Assembly: GCF_004361695.1 (NCBI RefSeq)
Contig: NZ_SNVW01000001.1
Coordinates: forward strand, 531,170 to 595,169
Origin: Curtobacterium flaccumfaciens
GTDB taxonomy: Bacteria; Actinomycetota; Actinomycetes; Actinomycetales; Microbacteriaceae
Length of the DNA stretch: 64,000 nucleotides
Reading direction: 5' to 3'
The number at the start of each line of letters is the position of its first letter. Position 1 is the stretch's first letter. Under the pieces are notes generated by a model that had not been told where the DNA came from, searched no databases, and saw nothing but the letters and a program-made list of their open reading frames with translations. This document shows, in pieces, positions 17,802 through 25,325 of this stretch. A program made the position numbers and the translations under genes.

Positions 17802-18071
17802 ATGGACATCGACTTCACCAGCATCGCCACCGTGGCGGGCGTCGGGTTCGTCTCGGCCGTCGGCGTGGTGCTCGTCTACACGCTCGGCCTGCGGCTGCTC
17901 GGCACCGGACAGCCGACGGACGCGGGCGGCGACCACACCCAGTACGCCCAGGAGTCGGCTCGGTCGGGGCACACGCCGCCGATCGCGTTGGCGGGCGCGG
18001 TGGTGTGCTTCGCGGTGTGCATCGCTGCGGTGTTGCTCGGGATCTGGCTCACGATCCCGCAGTTCCACTAG
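17802..18071 (+). CDS. Small two-TM membrane protein linked to pit
   Basis: An 89-aa protein with two predicted transmembrane helices (residues about 8-33 and 61-84) separated by a polar loop containing TQYAQESARSGHTPP. It starts 11 bases after pit with a strong GGAGGA at 17790-17795, so it is translated from the same message. Small proteins of this type follow pit genes in actinomycetes, and a role as an accessory subunit is inferred only from that linkage. Confidence 0.7.
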   Translation: MDIDFTSIATVAGVGFVSAVGVVLVYTLGLRLLGTGQPTDAGGDHTQYAQESARSGHTPPIALAGAVVCFAVCIAAVLLGIWLTIPQFH

Positions 18072-18106
18072 CGCGTTCCGTCCCATCGCGCCCGCTGTAG
18101 GAAGCG

Positions 18107-18153
18107 GAATCGCGCATGGGGAGTCGGAACTTCCGACCTCCCATGCGCGATTC
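18107..18153. terminator. Long inverted repeat between convergent genes
   Basis: Arms 18107-18129 and 18131-18153 are near-perfect inverse complements around GAATCGCGCATGGG, with one small mismatch zone. The repeat lies between the pit operon and the convergent SDR gene. A bidirectional terminator is likely. Confidence 0.65.
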
Positions 18154-18190
18154 GTCATCCCACGCGCGGAACGACCCGCCAGGGCCAGGC

Positions 18191-18943
18191 TCAGTGCGCG
18201 CTGTAGCCGCCGTCGACCAGGTGGTAGCTGCCGCTGATGAAGGACGCCTTGTCGCTCAGCAGGAACAGCACGAGTGCGGCGACCTCGGCATCGGTGCCGA
18301 GGCGCTTCGCGGCGTGCTCGGCCTCGAGCGCCGACAGGGCCTCGGACGACAGCGATGCCCGGACGAGCGGGGTGTCGATGAAGCCCGGGCCGACGGCGTT
18401 CGTGCGGACGCCCTGCGCGGTGTACTCGAGCGCAGCGACCTTGGTCAGCCCGACGAGTGCGTGCTTCGAGGCGACGTACGCCGCGTTCTGCGCGATGCCG
18501 ACCGAGCCGAGCACCGACGACATGTTCACGATCGCACCACCACCGGAGGCGAGCATCGCGGGGATCTCGTAGCGGAGGCCGTAGAACACCCCGTCGAGGT
18601 CCACCGCGCGCACGCGGTCCCAGGCGGCGACGTCGTACTCGCCGATGGGCTGCGGGGCCGCACCGATGCCGGCGTTGTTCACGGCGAGGTGGAGCGCGCC
18701 GTACGTGTCGACGGCGAACTGCACCATGCGCTCGTTGTCGCCCGCGACGGCGGAGTTGGCCTCGAACGCCGTGGCCGTGCCGCCGGCGGCCTCGATCTCG
18801 GACGCGACGCGCTGCGCGGCGTCGAGCTTGATGTCGGTGGCGACGACCTTCGCGCCCGCCGCGGCGAGCTCCTTCGCGATGGACTCACCGATGCCGCTGC
18901 CGCCACCGGTGACGATCGCGACCTTGCCCTCGAACTCGGACAT
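18191..18943 (-). CDS. SDR-family NAD(P)-dependent oxidoreductase
   Basis: A 250-aa classical short-chain dehydrogenase. The dinucleotide loop is TGGGSGIG (about residues 12-19), NNAG lies near 90, the catalytic serine is in NMSSVLG, and the YVASK tetrad Tyr/Lys is near 155. GFIDTP follows. The substrate is not readable, but the sequence resembles glucose/3-oxoacyl reductase types. The ATG is chosen for its GAAGGAGA ribosome site. It is divergent from a MarR gene with an operator in the 95-base gap, so it is probably controlled by that regulator. Confidence 0.88.
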   Translation of the reverse strand: MSEFEGKVAIVTGGGSGIGESIAKELAAAGAKVVATDIKLDAAQRVASEIEAAGGTATAFEANSAVAGDNERMVQFAVDTYGALHLAVNNAGIGAAPQPIGEYDVAAWDRVRAVDLDGVFYGLRYEIPAMLASGGGAIVNMSSVLGSVGIAQNAAYVASKHALVGLTKVAALEYTAQGVRTNAVGPGFIDTPLVRASLSSEALSALEAEHAAKRLGTDAEVAALVLFLLSDKASFISGSYHLVDGGYSAH

Positions 18944-19000
18944 GTTCTCCTTCTCTCTTGGCAACACCTGTTGTCTAGTCGAAGCGTACACCCGCAAACC

Positions 19001-19017
19001 AGTTCGTTCGCTGAACT
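19001..19017. promoter_or_regulatory. Candidate MarR operator between SDR and marR
   Basis: AGTTC (19001-19005) and GAACT (19013-19017) form an inverted repeat just upstream of the TAGGCT -10 element (19025-19030) of the marR gene. A second dyad CAACA-TGTTG lies at 18962-18973, nearer the SDR. The regulator probably represses both directions. Confidence 0.5.
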
Positions 19018-19038
19018 AATGAGGTAGGCTAACGACCC

Positions 19039-19449
19039 GTGACCGACGCCACCGACCTCCGCATCGCCGTGAACCGGCTGTCCCGGACCCTCCGCGCACA
19101 GAAGGCCGACACGACCGTCACCGACGCGCAGTTCTCCGCCCTCGCCCGGCTGCACCGCGACGGCGCGATGTCGCTCGCCGACCTCAGCCGGCAGGACGGG
19201 GTGACGCCGCCGTCGATGACGAAGACGATCGCCGTGCTCGTCGACCGCGGCCTCGTGTCGAAGGACGGCCACGGGGACGACCGGCGCAAGGTGCTCCTCT
19301 GCGCCACGGCCGCCGGCGCCGCCTTCGTCGAGGAGACCCGTCGCCGCCGGGACGGCTGGCTCACCCCGCGCCTCGCCGAACTCACCGAGGCCGAACGGCA
19401 GACCCTCGCCGACGCCACCGAGATCATGAGGAGGCTGGCCCAGCAGTGA
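19039..19449 (+). CDS. MarR-family transcriptional regulator
   Basis: A 136-aa winged-helix repressor. The recognition region is MSLADLSRQDGVTPPSMTKTIAVLVDRG and the wing is KDGHGDDRRKVLL. The GTG at 19039 follows TAGGCT (19025-19030) by eight bases, with no Shine-Dalgarno, which suggests a leaderless message. Its stop overlaps the start of the MFS exporter as GTGA, so the two are co-translated, the common layout of a drug-responsive MarR-efflux pair. The ligand is unknown. Confidence 0.88.
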   Translation: MTDATDLRIAVNRLSRTLRAQKADTTVTDAQFSALARLHRDGAMSLADLSRQDGVTPPSMTKTIAVLVDRGLVSKDGHGDDRRKVLLCATAAGAAFVEETRRRRDGWLTPRLAELTEAERQTLADATEIMRRLAQQ

Positions 19450-20792
19450 CCGCCATGTTCCGCTCCCTGTCCACCCACAACTACCGCATCTGGTTCGCGG
19501 GGGCACTCGTCTCCAACGTCGGCACCTGGATGCAGCGCACCGCCCAGGACTGGATCGTCCTCACCAAGCTCTCCGACAACGACGCGATCGCGGTCGGCAT
19601 CACGATGGCGCTGCAGTTCGGACCACAGCTGCTGCTCCTCCCCCTCACCGGCCTCGCCGCCGACCGGTTCGACCGGCGGAAGATGCTCATGCTGACGCAG
19701 GGACTGATGGGGGCGCTCGGGCTCGGCCTGGGAATCATGGTCCTCACGGACACCGCGACGCTCTGGTCGCTCTACGGCTTCGCCCTGGCGCTCGGCGTCG
19801 TCGCAGCGTTCGACACCCCGATCCGGCAGGCCTTCGTGTCCGACGTCGTGCAGGGCGAGCACGTCGCGAACGCCGTGGCGCTCAACTCCGCGTCGTTCAA
19901 CGCCGCACGGCTCATCGGCCCCGCGGTCGCCGGCGTGCTCATCGCAGCGATCGGCTCCGGCTGGGTGTTCGTCATCAACGCCGGGTCGTTCTTGGCCGTC
20001 CTCATCGCGCTGCGCTTCGTCGACCCCGCGCAGCTCGCCGAACGCATCCGGGCGAAGCGCGGCAAGGGCCAGATCATCGCCGGCTTCCAGTACGTGCGGA
20101 CCCGGCCCGACATCATCGTCGTGCTCTGCATGATCTTCGTCGTCGGCACGTTCGGCGTGAACTTCCCGATCTTCACCTCGACGATGGCGCGGGTGGAGTT
20201 CCACAAGGGCGCCGGGGAGTTCGGCCTGCTCAACTCCGTGATGGCGATCGGCTCGGTCGCCGGTGCGCTCCTGTCGGCACGGCGCGATCGTCCGCGGATG
20301 CGCACGCTCGTGATCGCCTCCGCCGGCTTCGGCATCGCATGTGTCGCCGCCGCGCTCGCACCGACGTACTGGACCTTCGCGTTCGTCCTGGTGTTCGTCG
20401 GCCTCGCGTCCCTCACCTTCATGACGACGGCGAACGCCCTCGTGCAGACCACGACGAAGCCGGCGATGCGTGGCCGGGTGATGGCGCTCTACATGGCGAT
20501 CTTCGCCGGGGGCACCCCGATCGGCGCTCCGATCGTCGGCGCGGTCGCCGACGCCTGGGGTCCGCGCTGGGCCATCGCGGTCGGTGCCGCCTCCGGGTTC
20601 GTGGCGCTCGCGATCGCGCTCGTCTGGCTCATCCGGTGGGAGCGTTTCCGGGTCCGGTACGACGCCGACACCCGCCTGCACCTGGCGATCACGCACGCCG
20701 TGCCCGTGGTCGGGACGCGCGCCTCGCGCGCCGCGGTGCGACACGACCTGGAACGCGACGAGGCGGTCGCCGACCGGTCCAGCGCCGTCTGA
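19446..20792 (+). CDS. MFS exporter (MFS_3/EntS-like)
   Basis: A 448-aa transporter with about 12 membrane helices. The sequence begins FRSLSTHNYRIWFAGALVSNVGTWMQRTAQDW, the hallmark opening of the MFS_3 group. LAADRFDRRKMLM is the motif-A loop after TM2. These proteins export siderophores or small drugs. The GTG start overlaps the marR stop by four bases. The C-terminal 45 residues are polar and cytoplasmic. Control by the upstream MarR and the operator at 19001-19017 is inferred from position. Confidence 0.85.
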   Translation: MTAMFRSLSTHNYRIWFAGALVSNVGTWMQRTAQDWIVLTKLSDNDAIAVGITMALQFGPQLLLLPLTGLAADRFDRRKMLMLTQGLMGALGLGLGIMVLTDTATLWSLYGFALALGVVAAFDTPIRQAFVSDVVQGEHVANAVALNSASFNAARLIGPAVAGVLIAAIGSGWVFVINAGSFLAVLIALRFVDPAQLAERIRAKRGKGQIIAGFQYVRTRPDIIVVLCMIFVVGTFGVNFPIFTSTMARVEFHKGAGEFGLLNSVMAIGSVAGALLSARRDRPRMRTLVIASAGFGIACVAAALAPTYWTFAFVLVFVGLASLTFMTTANALVQTTTKPAMRGRVMALYMAIFAGGTPIGAPIVGAVADAWGPRWAIAVGAASGFVALAIALVWLIRWERFRVRYDADTRLHLAITHAVPVVGTRASRAAVRHDLERDEAVADRSSAV

Positions 20793-20807
20793 CGCGACCC
20801 ACCGACG

Positions 20808-20848
20808 GCCTGGAGGCACGTGGCGGCCCCGCCCCGCGCCTCCAGTCC
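20808..20848. terminator. CTGGAGGC-type hairpin between convergent genes
   Basis: Inverse-complementary arms around GGCCTGGAGGC and GCCTCCAGTCC are separated by a GC-rich loop. It lies 16 bases after the MFS stop and about 30 bases before the convergent alpha-E gene end. Confidence 0.55.
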
Positions 20849-20880
20849 GGCGCCCGGTCGCCCTGACGGCGGGAGGCGAC

Positions 20881-21777
20881 CTACCGGGCCGCCTCCGCGG
20901 TGGCGAAGACGCGTTCGTCGAGGGCGGCGGCGACCCGGTCGGCCGCGACCGCCAGGCGCTGCCCCGCCGTCCGGGCGACCAGCAGCGCGGTGTCAGCTGA
21001 CACCGCCTCGAGGTCCCGACGCGTCTCCGTGAACGCACCCACCTCGTCCTCGATGCAGGACGGCGCGACGTCCGCCAGGCACTCGTCCGTCCGCCGCGCC
21101 AGGAACCGGAGCGATCGGGGGCTGTGCTCGTCGAGGAGCAGGAACGCGGCGGCGTCCTCGGGGCCGAGCGTGTGGTGGTCGCGGCCGCGCTGGAACGCCT
21201 CGCCGGCACCGCAGGCACGGAGCGCGGTGGCCCACGACGAGCCGGACTCGGGGTCGAGCAGCCCGGACGCGACCAGCCGAGCCGTCGCCGCGCAGCGCTG
21301 CAGCGAGCGACCGAGGGTGAAGAACTCCCAGACCTCGTCGCGGCTGGCGTCCGCCTCGACGACACCGATGGCGAGGGCACTGCGCTCGCGGACCCACCCG
21401 AGGAACTCGTGGGCACGGTCGGGCGAGACCTTCCGCGGCATCCGCGACCGGGTGACGTTGAGGCAGTCCCACAGTTCGGTGGAGACGACGTCGCGGGCAC
21501 GGCGAGCGTGGTCCCGGGCGACCGCCACCGCCGACGCGATCGAGGCCGGTTCGTGCCGGTCGAGGGCGAGCGAGTCGATGGTCGACGCACGGTCCGGGTC
21601 GTTCGCCGGGCCGGCCGCACCCACGACGGACCGGAGCTCCGCGGCGACCGCTCGGTCCTGGTCGACCGCGGCCGGCTCGCCCCGCGCGACGTAGACGTCG
21701 AGCATCCTGGCGACGACGTCCGTGCGTTCGACGGCGTTCCCGACGTGGAAGACGCTCCCCGCGAGTCGGCTCAGCAC
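20881..21777 (-). CDS. Alpha-E (DUF403) domain protein
   Basis: A 298-aa all-helical protein beginning VLSRLAGSVFHVGNAVERTDVVARMLDVY, the diagnostic opening of the alpha-E/DUF403 family. It has further family blocks with FLGWVRERSAL, DEVWEFFTLGRSLQRC and FLARR. The family usually sits beside circularly permuted ATP-grasp (DUF404/407) and transglutaminase-like genes in a putative peptide-synthesis cluster. Neither is present nearby, so this is a stand-alone copy. The GTG at 21775-21777 has an AGGAG ribosome site six bases upstream and a TAGGTT -10-like element about 20 bases further away. Confidence 0.85.
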   Translation of the reverse strand: MLSRLAGSVFHVGNAVERTDVVARMLDVYVARGEPAAVDQDRAVAAELRSVVGAAGPANDPDRASTIDSLALDRHEPASIASAVAVARDHARRARDVVSTELWDCLNVTRSRMPRKVSPDRAHEFLGWVRERSALAIGVVEADASRDEVWEFFTLGRSLQRCAATARLVASGLLDPESGSSWATALRACGAGEAFQRGRDHHTLGPEDAAAFLLLDEHSPRSLRFLARRTDECLADVAPSCIEDEVGAFTETRRDLEAVSADTALLVARTAGQRLAVAADRVAAALDERVFATAEAAR

Positions 21778-21886
21778 GTCGGCTCCTGCATGTCGTGAAC
21801 CTACTGACCGGTCGTTGCCGGGGTGTTTCGTCGCCGCGTCACGGGTGTTGCAGTCGGCCGATCGGCGCACTCGCTAGACAAACTAA

Positions 21887-21902
21887 CTAGACCGTCTAGC
21901 AT
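21887..21902 (+). promoter_or_regulatory. Overlapping operator and -10 element of the second marR gene
   Basis: CTAGACCGTCTAG (21887-21899) is a perfect 13-base dyad. Its right arm overlaps TAGCAT (21897-21902), which ends seven bases before the marR ATG. A further CTAGACAAACTAACTAGAC stretch lies just upstream. The arrangement predicts tight autorepression of a leaderless gene. Confidence 0.6.
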
Positions 21903-21909
21903 TGTCGTC

Positions 21910-22425
21910 ATGACTTCCGAGGTGACGACGAGCGCCGCGGGATTCTGGTACGACGAGGAGTCCAGGGTCGACGCGGTGGACGTGCTCAACGCGTTGCGCC
22001 GGTACCGGACCGCCGAGACCTCGGCGCAGCGCCGGGCCCGCGAAGCACTCGGCATCGGCGAGAACGCCCTGCTGGCGCTCCGCGTGCTCCTCGACGCCGA
22101 GAAGGCCGGTCGCACCGTCAACGCGAAGGACCTCGCCGAGCAGCTGGAGATCACCGCAGCCTCGACCTCGGCGCTCGTCGACCGGCTCGTCCGAAGTGGC
22201 CACGTCGTCCGGCACGCCGACCCGAACGACCGCCGCGGCGTCATCCTCACCGCCACGGGTGCCTCGATGCGCCACGTGATGCGCGTGCTCGACCAGCTCG
22301 ACTCCCGCGCGATCCAGGCGACCGAGCACCTGTCGGACGCCGAGATGGCGGTGATCGTCGCGTTCCTCGACCAGATGGTCCGCGTGGTCGACGACGTGGA
22401 CTCCGTCCGCGGGCGCTCCGCGTAG
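21910..22425 (+). CDS. MarR-family transcriptional regulator
   Basis: A 171-aa protein with a 50-residue N-terminal helical extension, then a winged-helix domain: NAKDLAEQLEITAASTSALVDRLVRSG (helix-turn-helix) and DPNDRRGVILTATG (wing). The ATG is fixed by the leaderless -10 element TAGCAT seven bases upstream and by the dyad covering it. The small gene at 22435 has its own -10 element overlapping this gene's stop codon. The target beyond itself is not evident. Confidence 0.85.
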   Translation: MTSEVTTSAAGFWYDEESRVDAVDVLNALRRYRTAETSAQRRAREALGIGENALLALRVLLDAEKAGRTVNAKDLAEQLEITAASTSALVDRLVRSGHVVRHADPNDRRGVILTATGASMRHVMRVLDQLDSRAIQATEHLSDAEMAVIVAFLDQMVRVVDDVDSVRGRSA

Positions 22426-22434
22426 CCTGCTCCC

Positions 22435-22659
22435 ATGGCAGACACGGGCGCACACGGTCAGACGCCCGCGCCGCACGACCCCGAGGACGACATGCCCTTC
22501 GCGGAACTCGACGCCCGCGCCCGGGCCGACGCGGCACTCCGGCGCATCCAGAACGGCTCGGACCCCGCCCGAGAGGCGTTCGACCTCGCCAACACGATGA
22601 ACGACGAGACCGTCGGACGGCTGACGAACGCCGTCCGACGGTTCTTCCGCCGCGGCTGA
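22435..22659 (+). CDS. Small hypothetical protein
   Basis: A 74-aa soluble, charged protein with an acidic N-terminal half and a basic C-terminal end (VRRFFRRG). It has no recognisable family. TAGCCT (22423-22428), which contains the stop codon of the upstream marR, ends six bases before the ATG. The gene may therefore have its own leaderless promoter while also being read from the marR transcript. Codon use resembles its neighbours. Confidence 0.5.
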   Translation: MADTGAHGQTPAPHDPEDDMPFAELDARARADAALRRIQNGSDPAREAFDLANTMNDETVGRLTNAVRRFFRRG

Positions 22660-22663
22660 CGCA

Positions 22664-22725
22664 GCGCGCGCGGCTTGCGCGGCGCGCGGCTTGCGCCGGT
22701 GGCGCGGCTTGCGCCGGTCGCGCGG
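22664..22725. repeat. Short direct repeats GCGCGGCTTGCGC
   Basis: Four near-identical units built on GCGCGGCTTGCGC fill the gap between the small ORF and the convergent dehydrogenase. They can pair with each other in several registers and may act as a terminator. No open frame of interest is seen. Confidence 0.6.
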
Positions 22726-23583
22726 TCAGCGCGGCGTGAAGGCGGTGCCGACCGCGGCGATGTCGTCGCCGCCGTGGCCCGCCGCGCTGGCGTCCGCGTA
22801 GACCCGGCCGAGAGCGTCGAGCAGCACGGTCGAGACCCCCGACGCCCGTGCGGCATCCGCGATGAGGCCGATGTCCTTCCGCAGACCGTCGAGCGCGAAC
22901 TGCGCCGGGAACTCCCCCGCGATGATCGACTTCCCCTTCGTGTGGGCGTACGCCGAGTCGCTCGCGCTGCCCTCGATCGCCTGCAGGAACAGCGCCGGGT
23001 CGAGCCCGAGAGACGCCGCGAGCGCGAGGGACTGGCCGGTCGCCGCCGTGATCGAGGCGATCCAGGCGTTCGCGGCGAGCTTGAGCGCCGTCCCCGCCCC
23101 GACCTGGTCGCCGGCACGGACGGTCTTCGCCCCCACGGCGTCGAGGACGGGGTCGATGCGGTCGAGGACCTCGGTGGGCCCGGCGGCGAGCATCGTCAGC
23201 GTGCCCTGCTCCGCCGGCGCCTTCGTGCCGAGCATCATCGCCTCGACGAGCGTGATGCCGTACTTCCCGGCGAGCTGCACGACGGTCTCGGTGCCGGCGA
23301 CCCCGATCGTCGAGGCCTGCACCCACACGGCGTCCGTCGGGGCGTCCCCGGCGGCCGACTCCAGCACGTCCAGCACGGCCTCGGTGTCGAAGAGCGTGAG
23401 TAGGACGACCTCGGCGTCGGCCACGGCCTCGGCCGGGTCGGTCGCGACGGTTCCTCCCCGTGCAGCGAGCGGGGCTGCTTTGTCGGCGGTCCGGTTCCAG
23501 ACCGTCACCTCGTGGCCCTCACGGAGCAGCGACCCCGCCACCCCGGCGCCCATCGTCCCCGTCCCCAGTACCGTCACCCGCAC
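22726..23583 (-). CDS. NAD(P)-binding beta-hydroxyacid dehydrogenase family (HIBADH/imine-reductase type)
   Basis: A 285-aa protein. The Rossmann start is VTVLGTGTMGAGVA with the NADP-type VWNRT following. VLLTLFDTEAVLDVL and the GTKAPAEQGTLTMLAAG block are characteristic of 3-hydroxyisobutyrate dehydrogenase and imine-reductase relatives. LKLAANAW contains the presumed catalytic lysine. Length and order match the family (about 290 aa). The substrate is uncertain. The GTG start (23581-23583) lies at the beginning of the Rossmann strand. Confidence 0.85.
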   Translation of the reverse strand: MRVTVLGTGTMGAGVAGSLLREGHEVTVWNRTADKAAPLAARGGTVATDPAEAVADAEVVLLTLFDTEAVLDVLESAAGDAPTDAVWVQASTIGVAGTETVVQLAGKYGITLVEAMMLGTKAPAEQGTLTMLAAGPTEVLDRIDPVLDAVGAKTVRAGDQVGAGTALKLAANAWIASITAATGQSLALAASLGLDPALFLQAIEGSASDSAYAHTKGKSIIAGEFPAQFALDGLRKDIGLIADAARASGVSTVLLDALGRVYADASAAGHGGDDIAAVGTAFTPR

Positions 23584-23640
23584 GTGCGTCTCCGTCTCCC
23601 GAGCGACACCGTGCCGCTCTCCGTGTCGACGCTACGCGCC

Positions 23641-23724
23641 CGGCGTCAGAGCGAGCCGCGGTGCTGGAGCCGTCCGAGGCGCGCGAGGGGCCGCGGCGTC
23701 AGAGCAACCCGCGGTGCTGGAGCC
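23641..23724. repeat. Duplicated 3' end of the M23 peptidase gene
   Basis: Positions 23641-23671 and 23694-23724 are 31-base direct repeats with two mismatches. The right-hand copy contains the end of the M23 coding sequence and its stop. The left-hand copy is a non-coding echo that would read LQHRGSL plus stop. Confidence 0.8.
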
Positions 23725-24796
23725 ACACCGCGGGGTCGACCGGGGTGCCGCCGAGGATGACCTCGAAGTGCAGGTGCGACCCGGTCGAGACGCCGGTGTT
23801 GCCCACGGCGCCGATCCGCTCCCCGGCCGACACCGACTGGCCGACGCGGACACCGATCTGCGACAGGTGGCCGTAGCGCGTCTGCGACCCATCGGCGTGC
23901 TGCAGGAGCACCTGGTTGCCGTACCCCCCGAGCACACCGGCGGCGACCACGCGGCCGGACATCGCCGCGACGACCGCGGTGCCGGTGGGTGCGGCGAAGT
24001 CGAGCCCGTGGTGGTTCGTCGAGCACGCCGCGCAGCCGCGGACCCACCGGGAGCCGAACCCACCCGCCGCCGGGATCGTGCCGACGACCGGACGGACGGA
24101 TGCCGGACCGTCGCCGGTCGACGGCGGTGGTGCGGCGGGCATCCGGATCGGGATCCGACCGATCGCGAACGCATCGCGCTGGACCGGGATCGTGGCCCCC
24201 TCGGCGACGGTGTACTCCTGCGCGTCGAGCGCCGGGAGCGCCGCCGGTGGTGGCGCCGCCACGGCGGTCTGCGGGGTCGCGACCGTGACGAACAGACAGG
24301 CCGCGACGGCTGTTGCGGTGACGGGGACCGCCTTCGCGGAGGCGACCGCGTGCCCGATCGTCCGCAGCGGCAGGGTGATCGCCTGGGTCACGGAGCGGGC
24401 GAGCGAGTCGGCCGCGGGCCTGGAGGCGCGACCCGGCCTCGTCACGCCCGCTCCGGCCCGCCGGGTGGCCGGGCCGGGACTGGAGGCGCGACCCGGCCCC
24501 GTCACGCCCGCTCCGGCCAGCCGGGTGGCCTGGTCGGGAGCGGTGGAGACCGGGACGGCGGGAGTGGTCGCCGCCGCCCCGGTGGTCTGGTGGTGGCCCG
24601 CGGAGTCGCGGCCGGCTGCTGTGTCGTTGGGGGCGGTCGGCCGACGTCGCGCGCCCGACGCCCCGGCCTCGGCCTTCCGGCGGGCCCGACGGGTCGGGAA
24701 GCCCTCGGTCACCGAGGCGGCTGCGGCGGCGGCGTTCGCCGCGTGCCTGGCCGCGCCGCGCGGACGCATGGGCTGGAGGTCGGTCGTCGAGGTCAT
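23699..24796 (-). CDS. M23-family murein endopeptidase
   Basis: A 365-aa protein with a long basic, Ala-rich cytoplasmic N-terminal part, one membrane anchor or signal helix (TATAVAACLFVTVATPQTAVA) and an extracytoplasmic C-terminal peptidase. Zinc ligands are visible in NHHGLDFAAPTG and SHLHFEV. The family's GNTG loop is present, and WLQH near the end is typical. It would cut peptidoglycan peptide bridges at the cell surface. A 60-base tandem duplication (24421-24540) encodes two 20-residue repeats in the N-terminal region. It follows the 125-aa gene by 19 bases and is probably in one operon with it. Confidence 0.85.
   Translation of the reverse strand: MTSTTDLQPMRPRGAARHAANAAAAAASVTEGFPTRRARRKAEAGASGARRRPTAPNDTAAGRDSAGHHQTTGAAATTPAVPVSTAPDQATRLAGAGVTGPGRASSPGPATRRAGAGVTRPGRASRPAADSLARSVTQAITLPLRTIGHAVASAKAVPVTATAVAACLFVTVATPQTAVAAPPPAALPALDAQEYTVAEGATIPVQRDAFAIGRIPIRMPAAPPPSTGDGPASVRPVVGTIPAAGGFGSRWVRGCAACSTNHHGLDFAAPTGTAVVAAMSGRVVAAGVLGGYGNQVLLQHADGSQTRYGHLSQIGVRVGQSVSAGERIGAVGNTGVSTGSHLHFEVILGGTPVDPAVWLQHRGLL
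24421..24540. repeat. 60-base tandem duplication inside the M23 gene
   Basis: 24421-24480 and 24481-24540 are identical but for about five bases. Each unit begins with TGGAGGCGCG, an arm of the window-wide repeat. The length is a multiple of three, so the frame is kept and a Gly/Pro/Arg-rich 20-residue segment is doubled. Confidence 0.85.
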
Positions 24797-24815
24797 CGGG
24801 AGCGCGAGCTGCGGG

Positions 24816-25193
24816 TCAGGCGCGGACCACGCCGTCGCGGGTGATCTGCTCGAGCTCGGCCACGACGGCGTCGACGACCGCGCGGGTGATCGCGTCGGCG
24901 ACGGCCTCGACCAGGACGAGCTGCTCGGCGCGGACAGCGTGCCCGGCGTCGGCAGCGGCGACGACCCTGGCCGGGATCTCGTCGATCGCGGCGACGAGGG
25001 CGGCGGGGACGAGCATCGAGTCACGCGAGCGGACCGGAGCGGAGATCGGGGAGGTGGGAGCGGGCGTGAAGCTCGCCCGGGCCGTGGTCGGGAGCGACGG
25101 TCCGCCGGTCGTGACGGGAGCCGAGTCGGACTGCGCGGACGCGGTGCCCTCGGTCCGGCGGGCAATGGAGTCGAAGAGCGGGGTGGAGGACAT
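24816..25193 (-). CDS. Hypothetical protein upstream of the M23 peptidase
   Basis: A 125-aa protein with a Ser/Thr/Pro-rich N-terminal half and an Ala/Val-rich amphipathic C-terminal half (VLVEAVADAITRAVVDAVVAELEQI). No signal peptide or membrane helix is convincing, and I recognise no family. It lies 19 bases upstream of the M23 gene on the same strand and probably shares the promoter in the AT-rich stretch at 25262-25325. A role in wall turnover is only guilt by association. Confidence 0.5.
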   Translation of the reverse strand: MSSTPLFDSIARRTEGTASAQSDSAPVTTGGPSLPTTARASFTPAPTSPISAPVRSRDSMLVPAALVAAIDEIPARVVAAADAGHAVRAEQLVLVEAVADAITRAVVDAVVAELEQITRDGVVRA

Positions 25194-25261
25194 GCTGCGG
25201 GCCTACCGATCGGTGTGAGGCGGTCCGTTCTCGGCCGGACCGCGGTGGGATGTGCCCCTGG

Positions 25262-25325
25262 GCACGCCCTCATTCAAACACCGATATTTCAAATGTGCAA
25301 TAGCGCTCGACCAGATACCGATGAT
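25262..25325 (-). promoter_or_regulatory. AT-rich island, likely promoter of the M23 operon
   Basis: This is the most AT-rich stretch in the neighbourhood. On the minus strand it reads TTGCACATTTGAAATATCGG and then GTTTGAAT, which offers -35 and -10-like elements about 70-110 bases before the 125-aa gene. The two TTTGAA(A/T) blocks are direct repeats and may be regulator sites. Confidence 0.4.

Noticed and set aside
22664..22725. A short terminator-like tRNA or small RNA in the GCGCGGCTTGCGC repeats
   Set aside because: No cloverleaf or promoter is seen. Simple direct repeats explain the pairing.
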